Shown here: one piece after another, positions 8,528 to 17,766 of the stretch
How the letters are laid out: every line of letters begins with the position of its first letter
Numbering within the stretch: position 1 is the first letter of the stretch
Assembly: GCA_965220265.1 (NCBI GenBank)
Contig: CBDCPM010000004.1
Coordinates: 3,534,001-3,598,000 of the forward strand
DNA: 64,000 nt
Direction: 5' to 3'
Source of the DNA: Bin87 sp965220265
GTDB taxonomy: Bacteria; Chloroflexota; Dehalococcoidia; Lucifugimonadales; UBA3495
Notes under the pieces: generated by a model
Database searches by the model: none
The model's input: only the letters and a program-made list of their open reading frames with translations
What the model was told of the DNA's origin: nothing
Program-made: the position numbers and the translations under genes

Positions 8528-10275
8528 TTAGTGGTTCAAGTCGGACCGCGTCGCAGTTGATGAGAGCATTGGCGACCGGCGGGATGGCTGTGTCGTCGCC
8601 ATCTTTATCTCCGCCGTGGGCAATTTGGTTGTCGCCAAAGTGAGATTGCCCACCGTGGAGGCCACATGCAGCCGGAACTTCGTCTCGGCACGGCCAAAGT
8701 GAAGCGCTTGGCGCATGCCCGGGCGAACCAGCCGAGCCAGTCGGTGTTCCACCTTCACCCGTCGCCGACGGCACTCCGCAAAGTCGGGGGTTTGCTGTAG
8801 CGCCCGGGCCTCCTGAAAAAGGCCTTCCCGGGGATGCAGTTGTACCGTCGGCCCGGCACCGAAAGTTCCGTCGATGCATTGCGGCCGCAGCGCACAACCA
8901 GCGCCGCCTGCGGCGTTGAACCTGAATCCGCTCAATCGGTATTTGTGTCCCACGTCGGCGAACTCCTGGCGAGTGCCGCCTTCCCCGTAGGCGGTGTCTC
9001 CAATGGTCTCCGCTGCCACCACGCCGGTACTTGCTCCGCTCTGATCCACAAATCCCAGCGCGCCAGCGCTGTCGCAAGCGTTGGTCGGCAGCAAATCCAC
9101 CGCGGTGATCAAATGGGTGTCGGTGTCCACCACCAACGCGGCCTTTTGGTCGTCAAACCTCCGCCGTTTTCCCTTGGGCCCGTCACACATCTCTGGGTCA
9201 TGGATTGACGCGATCCGCTCCTTGCTCACACCGTCCTTCAGGCTGACCCCGTGATAGCCGTCGTCGGCGGCGCTCTTGCGCGACACATCCTCGAGCAGCC
9301 ATTGTCCCAGCAACTCTACTGTTTTCTCCATCGGCTGGTGGTCCGCGCTGTCCGTGGTCAGCCTCTCCTGAGCCTGTCGCGCCAATTCCAACAGCCGGTC
9401 GGCGTCGGCCACAATCAATGCCAACAGCTCCGGCCCCGCCCGTCGGCCCGACCAGTCAATGGCTGCTCCGTCTTTCGCGCTGGAACCCACGTACCGGCGG
9501 CAGCCGTGCGTCCCGGCCCAGCGCCTCACGGGGAAATGGTCCACCGCTGCCAGCGCCCATATCAACTTGACCATACCGTCGGCCAATAGATTGTAGGTGT
9601 CCTTCACCACGCCACGACCCAGGGTATAGGTTGTGTGCAATGCTACCCTCATGCTCCGCTTATTCGGGTAGCCCACCTCCTTGGCCAACCGCAGGTTCCC
9701 CTCGAATACCTCCCGCACTTTGTCGTACAGGATCAATTGAGCCCATAACACCCGCAGCGTGCTCTTGGTAAATGGTCTGTCTTCAATTTCTATCCCCAGC
9801 GCTACTTTCCAACGGTTGTCGAAGTCCGCCCGTGCCTTGGCCTCGGCGTCGCTCACCCCGTCGTAGGTCTGCAACAACAATGCCGTCGCCAACAGGTTGA
9901 GCGTAACGCAGGTGCTGCCATTGCCTAGTATTACAGCCGCGCTTTGTAGGAAGGACTCATGTCGCTGACCGTGCCCGAAGTTAGACGGCTGTTATGCACG
10001 CTGCTGTGACTACTTTATGAGAGCACTGACCTGCCTATATGGCAGCCGTGGTGGAGCCGGTGGCACCAAGCCCGAGCCTTGGAATCCCTTACAAGAGACT
10101 CTTTCAGAGGCCCTCAATTCAAGTGCAACTGTAATACTAGGGAGTACGGTTTGGCGAAATTGGCGTCTCGAAACAGCTGGCCGCGCCATGACGCCAGTAT
10201 ACCGTAGAAGGTGCCCCGGCCCACCAGGTCCAGATGCAACCGGTCGCCTTCCCATAGACCTCTCTGAGCAGATCG
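8528..10275 (-). pseudogene. IS1182-family transposase, split by MITE-B and internally deleted
   Basis: A DDE transposase of the IS1182 type: LLLQTYDGVSDAEAKARADF, RWKVALGIEIEDRPFTKSTL, HDPEMCDGPKGKRRRFDDQK and RRRRVKVEHRLARL are family hallmarks. The N-terminal part (HLDLVGRGTFYGILASW, GQLFRDANFAKPYS) is upstream of MITE-B copy 2; deleting 212 bp at 9925-10136 joins it to LGNGSTCVTLNLLA in frame. The stretch between DTAYGEGGTRQEFADVGHKY and CALRPQC is shorter than in intact relatives, so there is probably an internal deletion too. The exact 5' start and the element ends were not resolved. Confidence 0.82.
9929..10136. repeat. MITE-B copy 2 (208 bp) inside the IS1182 transposase
   Basis: Same TATTACAG termini and same CTAG duplication (9925-9928, 10137-10140) as copy 1. 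It sits within the IS1182 transposase gene; the gene is continuous across the empty site. Confidence 0.9.
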
Positions 10276-10486
10276 CTCGCTCGGCATTGCCTAACTTCCC
10301 TCAACTAACCTGGATGGCCATGAGTATCACCCTTGATCCAATCAGCAAAGCTTTCCGGCCAGATTTCTAGGACGAACTGTTGGCCAATCCGCCGGTCGAT
10401 CAGGTGGATGGAGTTGTCATATTCGCAATGTCCTGTCGGTGTTTTGGGTGTTGCACACGGTTATCGCCCAAGGTCGGTAGAGGCCT

Positions 10487-13400
10487 TTACTGTGACGTCG
10501 CCGGGCCGGGCACCGTGAACTCCACGCTGTTGGACAACTTCCGGCCGTCGCTGGTGCAGATGGCGCCCTCCGCCGCGCAATCCGAGGTCGCCGGCAGGGC
10601 GATGGTCACGGGATCCGAAGAGTCGGGCTGCACCGTGATGTTCCAATGCAGGTTCGATCCCTGCTTTGTCCTCTGGGCCTTGGTTGACGTCCCGTTGGTC
10701 ACCTCCAGGGCTTCGTCGCGTAGTTTCCTGAAACTCATCGGCGCCTCGTCCGTGAAGCGGAGCCGGAAGGTGAAGGGATCAACGCCATTGTGGTTCGCCG
10801 GTATGCTGGTGAAGTACACGCTGGGCGGAGCCTGGGGCCGGGCCGCAAGCGCATCCGAACCATCCCCGGTCGGCGTGATGCTGACCTCCAACGTGTCTCC
10901 GTCCGCCCAATCGAGGTTGCCGGCTTCCCACCAGTAGCGTCCCGCCGCCGCAGATGCGGGTTGTGAACTGTCACTGGCCAGGAACTCTAGCGTACCAATC
11001 GTCAACGTGAAGTCCACCGGCAGTTCCCGGCTGATGTTGAGGTACAAACCGCCGGCCAAGCGCATGATGGTCAGCACCCGGTGTGTCCGTCCATCCAGCC
11101 TGAAGGATTGACTGGAAACCGATCCAATATTGGTACCCCACAGCGAGTAGCCGGTGGTCGCGGGGACGTATGCGGTGTTGGTTCCAACCGTCAGCGTGGC
11201 AGACCACGCCTCGGCGCGGGTGACCGTTACCTGGTAGATGAGCACGGTCAGACCATCCTCTGCCGTGACCATCACCTTGATCAGATTATCGCCGACGGCC
11301 AAGGCGACCGTCGCCTTGTCCACCGTTGTCGTGCCATCCTCCTGGATCACCGACGCCGACGCTCCGCCGTGGTTCCTGGCCGCCGTGAGGGTAACTGAGT
11401 CCACCGCGTAACCGACCGTCGCTGCATAGGCAGCAGTGGCCGGGGCGAACGCAGGCGTGAGGCCAATGGAGGCGCCATCGCTATTTTCCAAGGTCAGCGA
11501 ACTCAGCGTAGCGTCGTCCGTTGAGCTGGGGTCCGCCCGGGTCACCGTCACCATGTAGATCTTGGTGGTCGCGCCGTCCTCGGCGGTTACCATGACTTTG
11601 ACCAGGTTGCCGCCCACGGACAAGTCCGACGACTTCGCACCCCGTTTATTCCGGCCATCCTCACTGAATATCAACGGCCACGCTCCGCTGTGCTCCGCCG
11701 TTGCGGACGCGGTGATCTGGTGGACACTGCTGGCCACCGTTGCGGTGTAGCTGGTGGTTTCGGGATCGAATGGCGGGCTCAAATCTACGGAGGCGTCTCC
11801 GTCGTCCACAAGGGTGAGCGCTCTCAGCGCGGCGTCGGTCGCGGCGTTGGCTGCCGGCCGGGTCACCGTCACCATGTAGACCTTGGTGGTGGCGCCGTCC
11901 TCCGCAGTAACCATGGCCTTGACGAGGTTGCTGCCAACCGCCAGGTCCTGCGTGATTTCCGCTGGCGTGCTGGTGTCCGTGTCTCCAATGAAGATCATCG
12001 ATGCGTCGCCGTCGTTCAGCGTCGCCGTGGCAGTTACAGAATCGACACCGTTGGCGACCAATGCGGTGTACACACCCTCGGAGGCCTGGAATGTCGGGGT
12101 GACCAACACCCCAGAGCCGTTGGAGTCCACCAGGGTCAGCGAGCTCAGCGTGGCGTCATTCGACGCGGCGCGCGACACGATAACGCTGTAAATCATTGAC
12201 ACCAAGCCATCTTGTGAGGTGACCATGGCCTTGATCAGGTTTCTGCCCACGTCCAGATCGACGGTCGCCGAATCTGGTGTGCTCGTGCCGTCTGCTTCGA
12301 TAATTGCCACCGAAGCGCCGGTGTTGTTTTTCGCCGCGGTCAGTGTCACCGACGCAATTTCGTTGGCAACGGACGCGGTGTAGCCAATGGTGCCAGGATC
12401 GAAGATGGGCGTCAGGCCGATATCCGTGCCAACGCCGTCGGACAGAGTCAGGGAGCTCAGCGTTGCGTCACCCGAATCGTCCGATGCCGCTCGCGTGACG
12501 GTTACGTTGTAGGTCGTTGTGGCGGCGTGGTCTTCAGCGTACACCGTCACTTTGATGAGATTTTCACCTACGGCCAGCTCGACGCTACCCTGCTCGATCG
12601 AAATGCGGGCGTCGGTGCCGATAATGAATGGTTCGGCGTTGGAATCAGTCGCTAACGTTATCACCTCCACCGCATTCACTTCGTTGCCGACGGACGCCGT
12701 GTAGGCGGTGGTCGTCGGGTCGAAGGTCGCCGGGTTCAGATCAATGGTGGTTCCAGCGGAGTCCGTCAGGGTCAGTTCCGACAGCGAGGAATCTGTGGCC
12801 GCGTCGGACGGGGCCCGTAGAACAAAGATCTGGTAAATCTTCTGCGTGATGCCGTCTTCGGCCGTTACGACCACCTTCACGCGGGTGCTTCCGACTGCCA
12901 AATTCCGGCTCACCTGACCGGGAGTTCCGGTTCGTTGGCCGTCCAGAAAAACCATCGTTGCCTCAGGTCGATTGGCGATCGCGGTCACGGTGACCGAGGC
13001 AATATCATTCTCCACGTAAGCGTAGTACGAGCCAAACTCGGGGTTGAAGGATGGCGCGACCAGCAGCTCGGCGGCGTCCGAGCCTGCCAGCGAGTAGGAA
13101 CTCAGGGTGGCGTCGCTCTCCTGTCCACTCGCCTGTCGGGTGACGAAAACGCTGTAGATCTTCGACGTTTGGCCGTTCTCAGCCGTCACCATCACCTTGA
13201 TGAAGGTGTCGCCCGGTGGAAGGTCCACCGTGGCCGATTTGGCCGCCTCGGAACCGTCGGCGGTGATGATCAGCACACTGGCGCCGCTGTGGTTCGCCGC
13301 GACGGTCACCGTGGCGGAGTCGATGTCACCAGCCACGGACGCCGTGTATTCGGTGGTGTCGGCATCAAATGTCGCCGGGTTCAGTGCGATCACAGTCGCA

Positions 13401-16400
13401 TTGGCGTCCGCCAAGCTCAGCGACACCAGGGTCGCGTCGTCCGAAGCCGCCCGCGCCACATTCACCATGTAGATTTTGACCCGGTTGGCGTCGGGTGAAG
13501 TGACCATCGCCTTGACCAGGTTGTTGCCAACCTCCAGTTCATAACCGGCTTCACCAGGCGTGCTGGTATCGTCGGCGCCGACGAAGACGACGGACGCTCC
13601 GTTGCTGTTCTTCGTGGCGGTTGCGGTAAGGGAGTCAATATCGTTGGCAACCGATGCCGAATAGACAAAGGAGTACCGTGCGAAAGCAGGCGTCAATCCG
13701 ATCGCCGCGCCGTTGTTGTCGGTCAGGGTCAACGCGCTCAACGTTGCGTCGGTCAGCGTGGTCTCATCATTGTTGACGATGGTTCCCGTTGCCGAATAGC
13801 TGGCTCCCAAAGCAGCATTCTCGGACGGGTTGCTGAGCGTCACCGTGAAGTCTTCGTCGTCCTCGTCCGCCGTGTCGTCGGTGGTGGCGATGCTGATGGT
13901 TTGTTCCGTTTCCCCCGGCGCAAATGTCAGCGTGGCGCCGGCGGCTGCAGTGTAGTCCGTTCCGGTCGCCGTTCCGTCGCGGGTGGAATACTGCACCGTC
14001 ACCGAGTCGGCGGCCGGTTTGCTCATGACGACGGTAAGCTCAACGCTGGAACCTTCAGTTGCACTGGCATCCGAGATGGACAAAGCCGGCGCGGACACCG
14101 CTGGCGGGCCCTGGATCGAAACCCTCAAAGCCTTGGAGAACAGGCATGTGGAGTACACCGTGTCGGTGGAGCTCCTGGTCTGGCAATCATTGGCCAGACT
14201 CCACCCGGGATCGCTGTCGGGATCCTCTGCATCCGCTTTGGTAAAGCTCATTGCCAGGGACCCGGCGCTGTGGTCTATCTGGATGAAATGCGATGTATTC
14301 GCCGCCAGCGTGATGATGGCACCGGCCGGCGGGGTGAACGTCGCATCCACGCCGGTTGAGAACGTTGCCGGCGGTGTCAGAGTGTGCAGGAGCGTGCCCG
14401 GAGCGCCTCCGACGTCCGAGTACAGGCTCAACGTGACGGCCGCGTTGGTCTCAACGCTGCTCAGGTCCGGAAGAGTTATGCTCTCCACGGTTGTGGCCCC
14501 GGCGCCGGTGGTAAACCCCTGCAGATACCGGGGATCGCTGACGGATACGGGCAGTTGAGCGCTGAGCGCGGGGTTCTGGTGGATGTTGCTCACCAGCACG
14601 TCGTCGGCCGCCGGATCCAACGGCGTGGCCGTTACTTCCACCGAGGGTTCGCCGTCGCCCGCCGGGTTGGTTGCGATTACTCTGACGGTGTACTCCGCGC
14701 CATTGGTGAGATTGGAGATGGTGTACCCGTCCGACTCGCCGTCTTCGATGACGTGCTCGCGTCCCGTGGTCGCGGCGTCACCGAATCCCTCGCTTCCGGA
14801 CTTCCACTGCACTTTGTATCCCGCTGCGCGATCAACCTTCGTCCACGCCATTTCTATCTGGCCATCCCCGGTATCCGCGGTGACGTCCCGTACTTGCGGC
14901 GGTACCAACAGGGTGAACGCAACCCTGGCGATGGGACTGTCCGAGAACTTTCCCGTGTTTCTCAGCGTCGTGATCACCCCCGGTGGGTTGGTAGCAGGGG
15001 TGTGCCGTTCGAACTCGGTGCCGTCTTGCGTACCAGCATCCCATGGGTACAGGTCGACGACGATCTCTCGTTCCCACTCTCCGTCGGGGCGCAAGCTCAG
15101 AGCCCCGATGGCGATAAACCAGTCCGGCGTCGGATTGATTTTTGCGGCCAGCGTAACCAGAGGGAAGTCACGGGTAGTCGTGAATTGCAGTTTCTCCTCG
15201 GCCGTTGGTCCCAGTCTTCTTTCAGTTGTTTCGAACGAACGAAGGGCCCTGCCGTCACTGACGGAGCCGGCGATTTCATCCTCGAAAGAGTCAGTCCTCC
15301 CGTGTTCGGCCAGGATCTTCAAGCCCTCGCTCGCGCTGGCCCCTTCACTCCAGTAAGAGATGTTCTGGTCATGCAGGCTGCCAACGAGTTTTCGAAAATT
15401 CGCGTTCCTGGGGACATCAACGTCCACACCCAACGCCTCCGCGTCAAACAGTCCGGTAAACGTGATCTCGTAGCGCGCCGTCTCCGCGTCCAAACTCTGG
15501 GCCGCTACAACCACCGTCGCTGCGCTGGTCAGGGTCTCGTCGTTGGCGGCGTCATCCGTGAAGGACACGCGCACCTTGATGGTCTTGCCCTCGTCGGCTG
15601 CAGCCAGGGTATAGCTGGACCCCGTGGCATTCTGTATCTCCGTGTCCGAGGTTCCGTCGTTGGCAATCCACTGGTAGCTGTAGGAGACATTCGCCAGCCC
15701 GTCGGCGTCGGCGATACTCGAGGTGTCCGCCGTCAGCGTGTTCCCCACCTGCGCAGTCCCGGTGATGGTCGGCGCGCCGGTAGCCTCGATATTGGACAGA
15801 AGTCCCACCGCTGCCGTCGCCGAACTGGTCAGCGATTCTGCGTACCCACCCCGATCGGTGAAGGCTACCCGGACCTTGATGGTCCTGCCTTCGTCGTTGG
15901 CTGACAAAGTGTAGCTGGAGCCCGTCGCGCTCGCGATGTCCGCGTCTGTGCTCCCATCGTTTGACACCCATTGAAACCGAAACTGCACCCGGTCCAGACC
16001 GTTTCCGTCCGAAATGCCCGTCGCATCCGCAGTGAGAACCCTGCTGATTTGCGGTATGCCATTGACGACAACCGCGCCGCTAGCCGCCAGGTTGGCCGGC
16101 CTGGCGCGTCGGCCCGACACGGACTGGTTCGTGGAGCTCATCAAGAGGTAATCAGACCAATCCGAGGAACCGCCAGCGTTTCCTGCACGCACATGGAACG
16201 TGTACGATGAGCCTGGATCCAATTCACTGACGATGGCCCCGGCCCCGTAAAACGCGATCTCAACCCCGTTTCCCGGCAGGTCCATCCATTGCTCGTTCCG
16301 GAAAAGCTGAACGTCGTAGAAATCAGCCCCCGGCACGTCGTTCCACTCCAGATCAACGCCTCCGATGAAGATCGCAGTTCCCGTAGGTTTGTCCGGAATG

Positions 16401-16717
16401 CCCGGGGCGCTTCCCTGGGCCGATACAGCGGACGCGCCCGAGGGTGTGTCATCGACTTCGCCCGTATACGATGTGCCAGGACGAGACGTGGAGGCAGGGT
16501 TGAAGGCGCCAATGCTGACGGTGGCGCCATTCTGGTCAACCCGAGTGGCGGAAGAGACATCCTGACCGGGCTCATTTTGAGCTTCCAGCGCCCCCGGCAA
16601 CGCTACTCCGACCGCGACCCCTACCATGATCCCTACGGACACCAGAATCGCTACGGCCCAGAATAACTTGCCACGGCCCGATATGGATGTTTCAACTTTC
16701 GCTACTTGATCGTGCAT
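10487..16717 (-). CDS. Giant surface protein: FN3, Ig-like, Calx-beta and eight cadherin-like repeats
   Basis: A 2076-residue protein anchored or exported by an N-terminal hydrophobic segment (residues about 19-40, ending ALEAQ). In order: an FN3 domain (about 108-195), two Ig-like repeats (about 205-405, each with 'DGSTDADIASATGSSYTL' or a close variant), an uncharacterised region, a second FN3 (about 610-705), a 'choice-of-anchor'-like domain (about 710-865), a Calx-beta domain (about 874-984, ASATEGSSVEL...TIVNNDE), eight cadherin-like beta-sandwich units of about 105 residues each opening with 'DATLSSLTL' (about 990-1840), and a C-terminal domain (SYSLWGTNIGS, RYWWEAGNLDWADGD). Likely an adhesin or cell-surface stalk; the substrate is unknown. 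It starts 17 bp after the FN3 gene at 16734, so the two are probably co-transcribed. Intact, despite being surrounded by decayed mobile DNA. Confidence 0.88.
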   Translation of the reverse strand: MHDQVAKVETSISGRGKLFWAVAILVSVGIMVGVAVGVALPGALEAQNEPGQDVSSATRVDQNGATVSIGAFNPASTSRPGTSYTGEVDDTPSGASAVSAQGSAPGIPDKPTGTAIFIGGVDLEWNDVPGADFYDVQLFRNEQWMDLPGNGVEIAFYGAGAIVSELDPGSSYTFHVRAGNAGGSSDWSDYLLMSSTNQSVSGRRARPANLAASGAVVVNGIPQISRVLTADATGISDGNGLDRVQFRFQWVSNDGSTDADIASATGSSYTLSANDEGRTIKVRVAFTDRGGYAESLTSSATAAVGLLSNIEATGAPTITGTAQVGNTLTADTSSIADADGLANVSYSYQWIANDGTSDTEIQNATGSSYTLAAADEGKTIKVRVSFTDDAANDETLTSAATVVVAAQSLDAETARYEITFTGLFDAEALGVDVDVPRNANFRKLVGSLHDQNISYWSEGASASEGLKILAEHGRTDSFEDEIAGSVSDGRALRSFETTERRLGPTAEEKLQFTTTRDFPLVTLAAKINPTPDWFIAIGALSLRPDGEWEREIVVDLYPWDAGTQDGTEFERHTPATNPPGVITTLRNTGKFSDSPIARVAFTLLVPPQVRDVTADTGDGQIEMAWTKVDRAAGYKVQWKSGSEGFGDAATTGREHVIEDGESDGYTISNLTNGAEYTVRVIATNPAGDGEPSVEVTATPLDPAADDVLVSNIHQNPALSAQLPVSVSDPRYLQGFTTGAGATTVESITLPDLSSVETNAAVTLSLYSDVGGAPGTLLHTLTPPATFSTGVDATFTPPAGAIITLAANTSHFIQIDHSAGSLAMSFTKADAEDPDSDPGWSLANDCQTRSSTDTVYSTCLFSKALRVSIQGPPAVSAPALSISDASATEGSSVELTVVMSKPAADSVTVQYSTRDGTATGTDYTAAAGATLTFAPGETEQTISIATTDDTADEDDEDFTVTLSNPSENAALGASYSATGTIVNNDETTLTDATLSALTLTDNNGAAIGLTPAFARYSFVYSASVANDIDSLTATATKNSNGASVVFVGADDTSTPGEAGYELEVGNNLVKAMVTSPDANRVKIYMVNVARAASDDATLVSLSLADANATVIALNPATFDADTTEYTASVAGDIDSATVTVAANHSGASVLIITADGSEAAKSATVDLPPGDTFIKVMVTAENGQTSKIYSVFVTRQASGQESDATLSSYSLAGSDAAELLVAPSFNPEFGSYYAYVENDIASVTVTAIANRPEATMVFLDGQRTGTPGQVSRNLAVGSTRVKVVVTAEDGITQKIYQIFVLRAPSDAATDSSLSELTLTDSAGTTIDLNPATFDPTTTAYTASVGNEVNAVEVITLATDSNAEPFIIGTDARISIEQGSVELAVGENLIKVTVYAEDHAATTTYNVTVTRAASDDSGDATLSSLTLSDGVGTDIGLTPIFDPGTIGYTASVANEIASVTLTAAKNNTGASVAIIEADGTSTPDSATVDLDVGRNLIKAMVTSQDGLVSMIYSVIVSRAASNDATLSSLTLVDSNGSGVLVTPTFQASEGVYTALVANGVDSVTATATLNDGDASMIFIGDTDTSTPAEITQDLAVGSNLVKAMVTAEDGATTKVYMVTVTRPAANAATDAALRALTLVDDGDASVDLSPPFDPETTSYTATVASSVHQITASATAEHSGAWPLIFSEDGRNKRGAKSSDLSVGGNLVKVMVTAEDGATTKIYMVTVTRADPSSTDDATLSSLTLENSDGASIGLTPAFAPATAAYAATVGYAVDSVTLTAARNHGGASASVIQEDGTTTVDKATVALAVGDNLIKVMVTAEDGLTVLIYQVTVTRAEAWSATLTVGTNTAYVPATTGYSLWGTNIGSVSSQSFRLDGRTHRVLTIMRLAGGLYLNISRELPVDFTLTIGTLEFLASDSSQPASAAAGRYWWEAGNLDWADGDTLEVSITPTGDGSDALAARPQAPPSVYFTSIPANHNGVDPFTFRLRFTDEAPMSFRKLRDEALEVTNGTSTKAQRTKQGSNLHWNITVQPDSSDPVTIALPATSDCAAEGAICTSDGRKLSNSVEFTVPGPATSQ
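11200..13760 (-). repeat. Eight tandem cadherin-like coding repeats
   Basis: Within the giant surface gene, 'DATLSxLTL' unit starts fall near 13745, 13440, 13112, 12800, 12470, 12160, 11845 and 11520, a spacing of roughly 305-330 bp. The units have diverged at nucleotide level, so the array is old rather than a recent expansion. Confidence 0.8.
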
Positions 16718-16733
16718 TGCTGTTCTCCGGTGT

Positions 16734-17519
16734 CTATTTCTGCCGGGCGGCTGGCTTTACCCCGTAGCGCAGTACGTGCTGGTTTCTCCAACTCGTCCCG
16801 ATCCCGTAGTACGTCCCAGCCGTCGCGTTTACCGACATCCACTCGTCGGCGCTGCCTCCACTCTCGCTGCTGTAGAGCAGCTCCCCATCGGCGTCCTCCA
16901 GGTACAGGTCCCCATTGGCATCCTGCTTCCGCAATCCCAGTCCCACCTCACGGACCACCGTCAGCGTGAATTTGTAGTAGTCCACCACATCATCCGTCCC
17001 GTCCACGCTGTCCCTCCGGAAGATCTTAGCGTCCTGGTCCGTGATGTCTCCCAGGTCAATGGCGCCGGAACGGGTACCGTCAGGGTCCGGCGCCGGAACA
17101 TCGGCCCTGAAGAAGCCGCTCTTGGGGCTCAGGCCCGCGGAGTTGCGCGCCCGCACCCGGTAGAAGTATCCCGTGTCCCCAGAAACCTTGGTGTCGGTGT
17201 AGGACGTGTCAGCAGCGCCGGTGTCGTCGATGATGGTGGCAAGCTCACCCGCCTCATCCACCGCCGGATTGCGTCTGAGCACCTGGTAACCCGTGATGCT
17301 GGCATCCCCAGGGTCATCCCAGGACAAAGACACCGCACCCGATGACACCGTTCCCGTCAGGCCAATCGGCTTAGCTGGAACACCCTCATCCGTCCCCTGG
17401 CCCATTACCGGCCACGCCGGCGAAAGGATTGCCGTCACCAGCGACAGCACCACGATGGCCGCGTACACCCGATATAGTTGCGCGCGACTACTGATGGCAG
17501 TCAATGCGTTGTTCAACAT
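16734..17519 (-). CDS. Secreted FN3-domain protein with PPC-like C-terminal domain
   Basis: The start is taken at the ATG at 17519 (MLNNALTAISSRAQLY) because GGAGG lies just upstream (CGTGGAGGCCAG-ATG) and a signal sequence follows at once (IVVLSLVTAILSPAWPVMGQ). The longer open frame to 17822 runs into the IS1380 end. After the signal comes one FN3 domain (about 35-130; GAVSLSWDDPGDASITGYQV, RVRARNSAGLS) and a beta-rich domain (about 145-255; DVVDYYKFTLT, LRKQDANGDLYLEDADGELL) like the pre-peptidase C-terminal/'DUF' domains of secreted proteins. It is followed 17 bp later by the giant surface gene, so probably the first gene of a two-gene operon. Confidence 0.82.
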   Translation of the reverse strand: MLNNALTAISSRAQLYRVYAAIVVLSLVTAILSPAWPVMGQGTDEGVPAKPIGLTGTVSSGAVSLSWDDPGDASITGYQVLRRNPAVDEAGELATIIDDTGAADTSYTDTKVSGDTGYFYRVRARNSAGLSPKSGFFRADVPAPDPDGTRSGAIDLGDITDQDAKIFRRDSVDGTDDVVDYYKFTLTVVREVGLGLRKQDANGDLYLEDADGELLYSSESGGSADEWMSVNATAGTYYGIGTSWRNQHVLRYGVKPAARQK

Positions 17520-17766
17520 CTGGCCTCCACGTTTGAACCGTCCAACTGTTCGAACGGCGCTGACAACCGGCTGTGGAACTGGCGCGGTCGTGGATGGGCA
17601 GACGTTCAACGACCACGCTCGGGTTCCCGGGGCACGGCCCAGGCTCCTGGGGCGCGGAATGTTAACCCGGGGCGACCCAAAAGTCTGTGCGCACATTGTT
17701 ATGTACATCGCCGACTTGTACATGTGCGCAAAACCCGTTTCTAGGCAAACTCGCCGATGTGCTGTG

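Noticed and set aside
8066..10140. Composite transposon made of two 210-bp direct repeats around IS1182
   Set aside because: Each repeat has its own CTAG duplication, and the IS1182 gene extends beyond the right repeat, so they are separate MITE insertions.
10350..10372. A MITE-K right end (CTTTCCGGCCAGATTTCTAG) near the IS1182
   Set aside because: Only about 20 bp match with no left end and no second CTAG in the expected place; may be a relic but not supportable.
11200..13760. CRISPR-like array in the repetitive surface gene
   Set aside because: Repeats are about 310 bp, divergent and coding; no short identical repeats and spacers.
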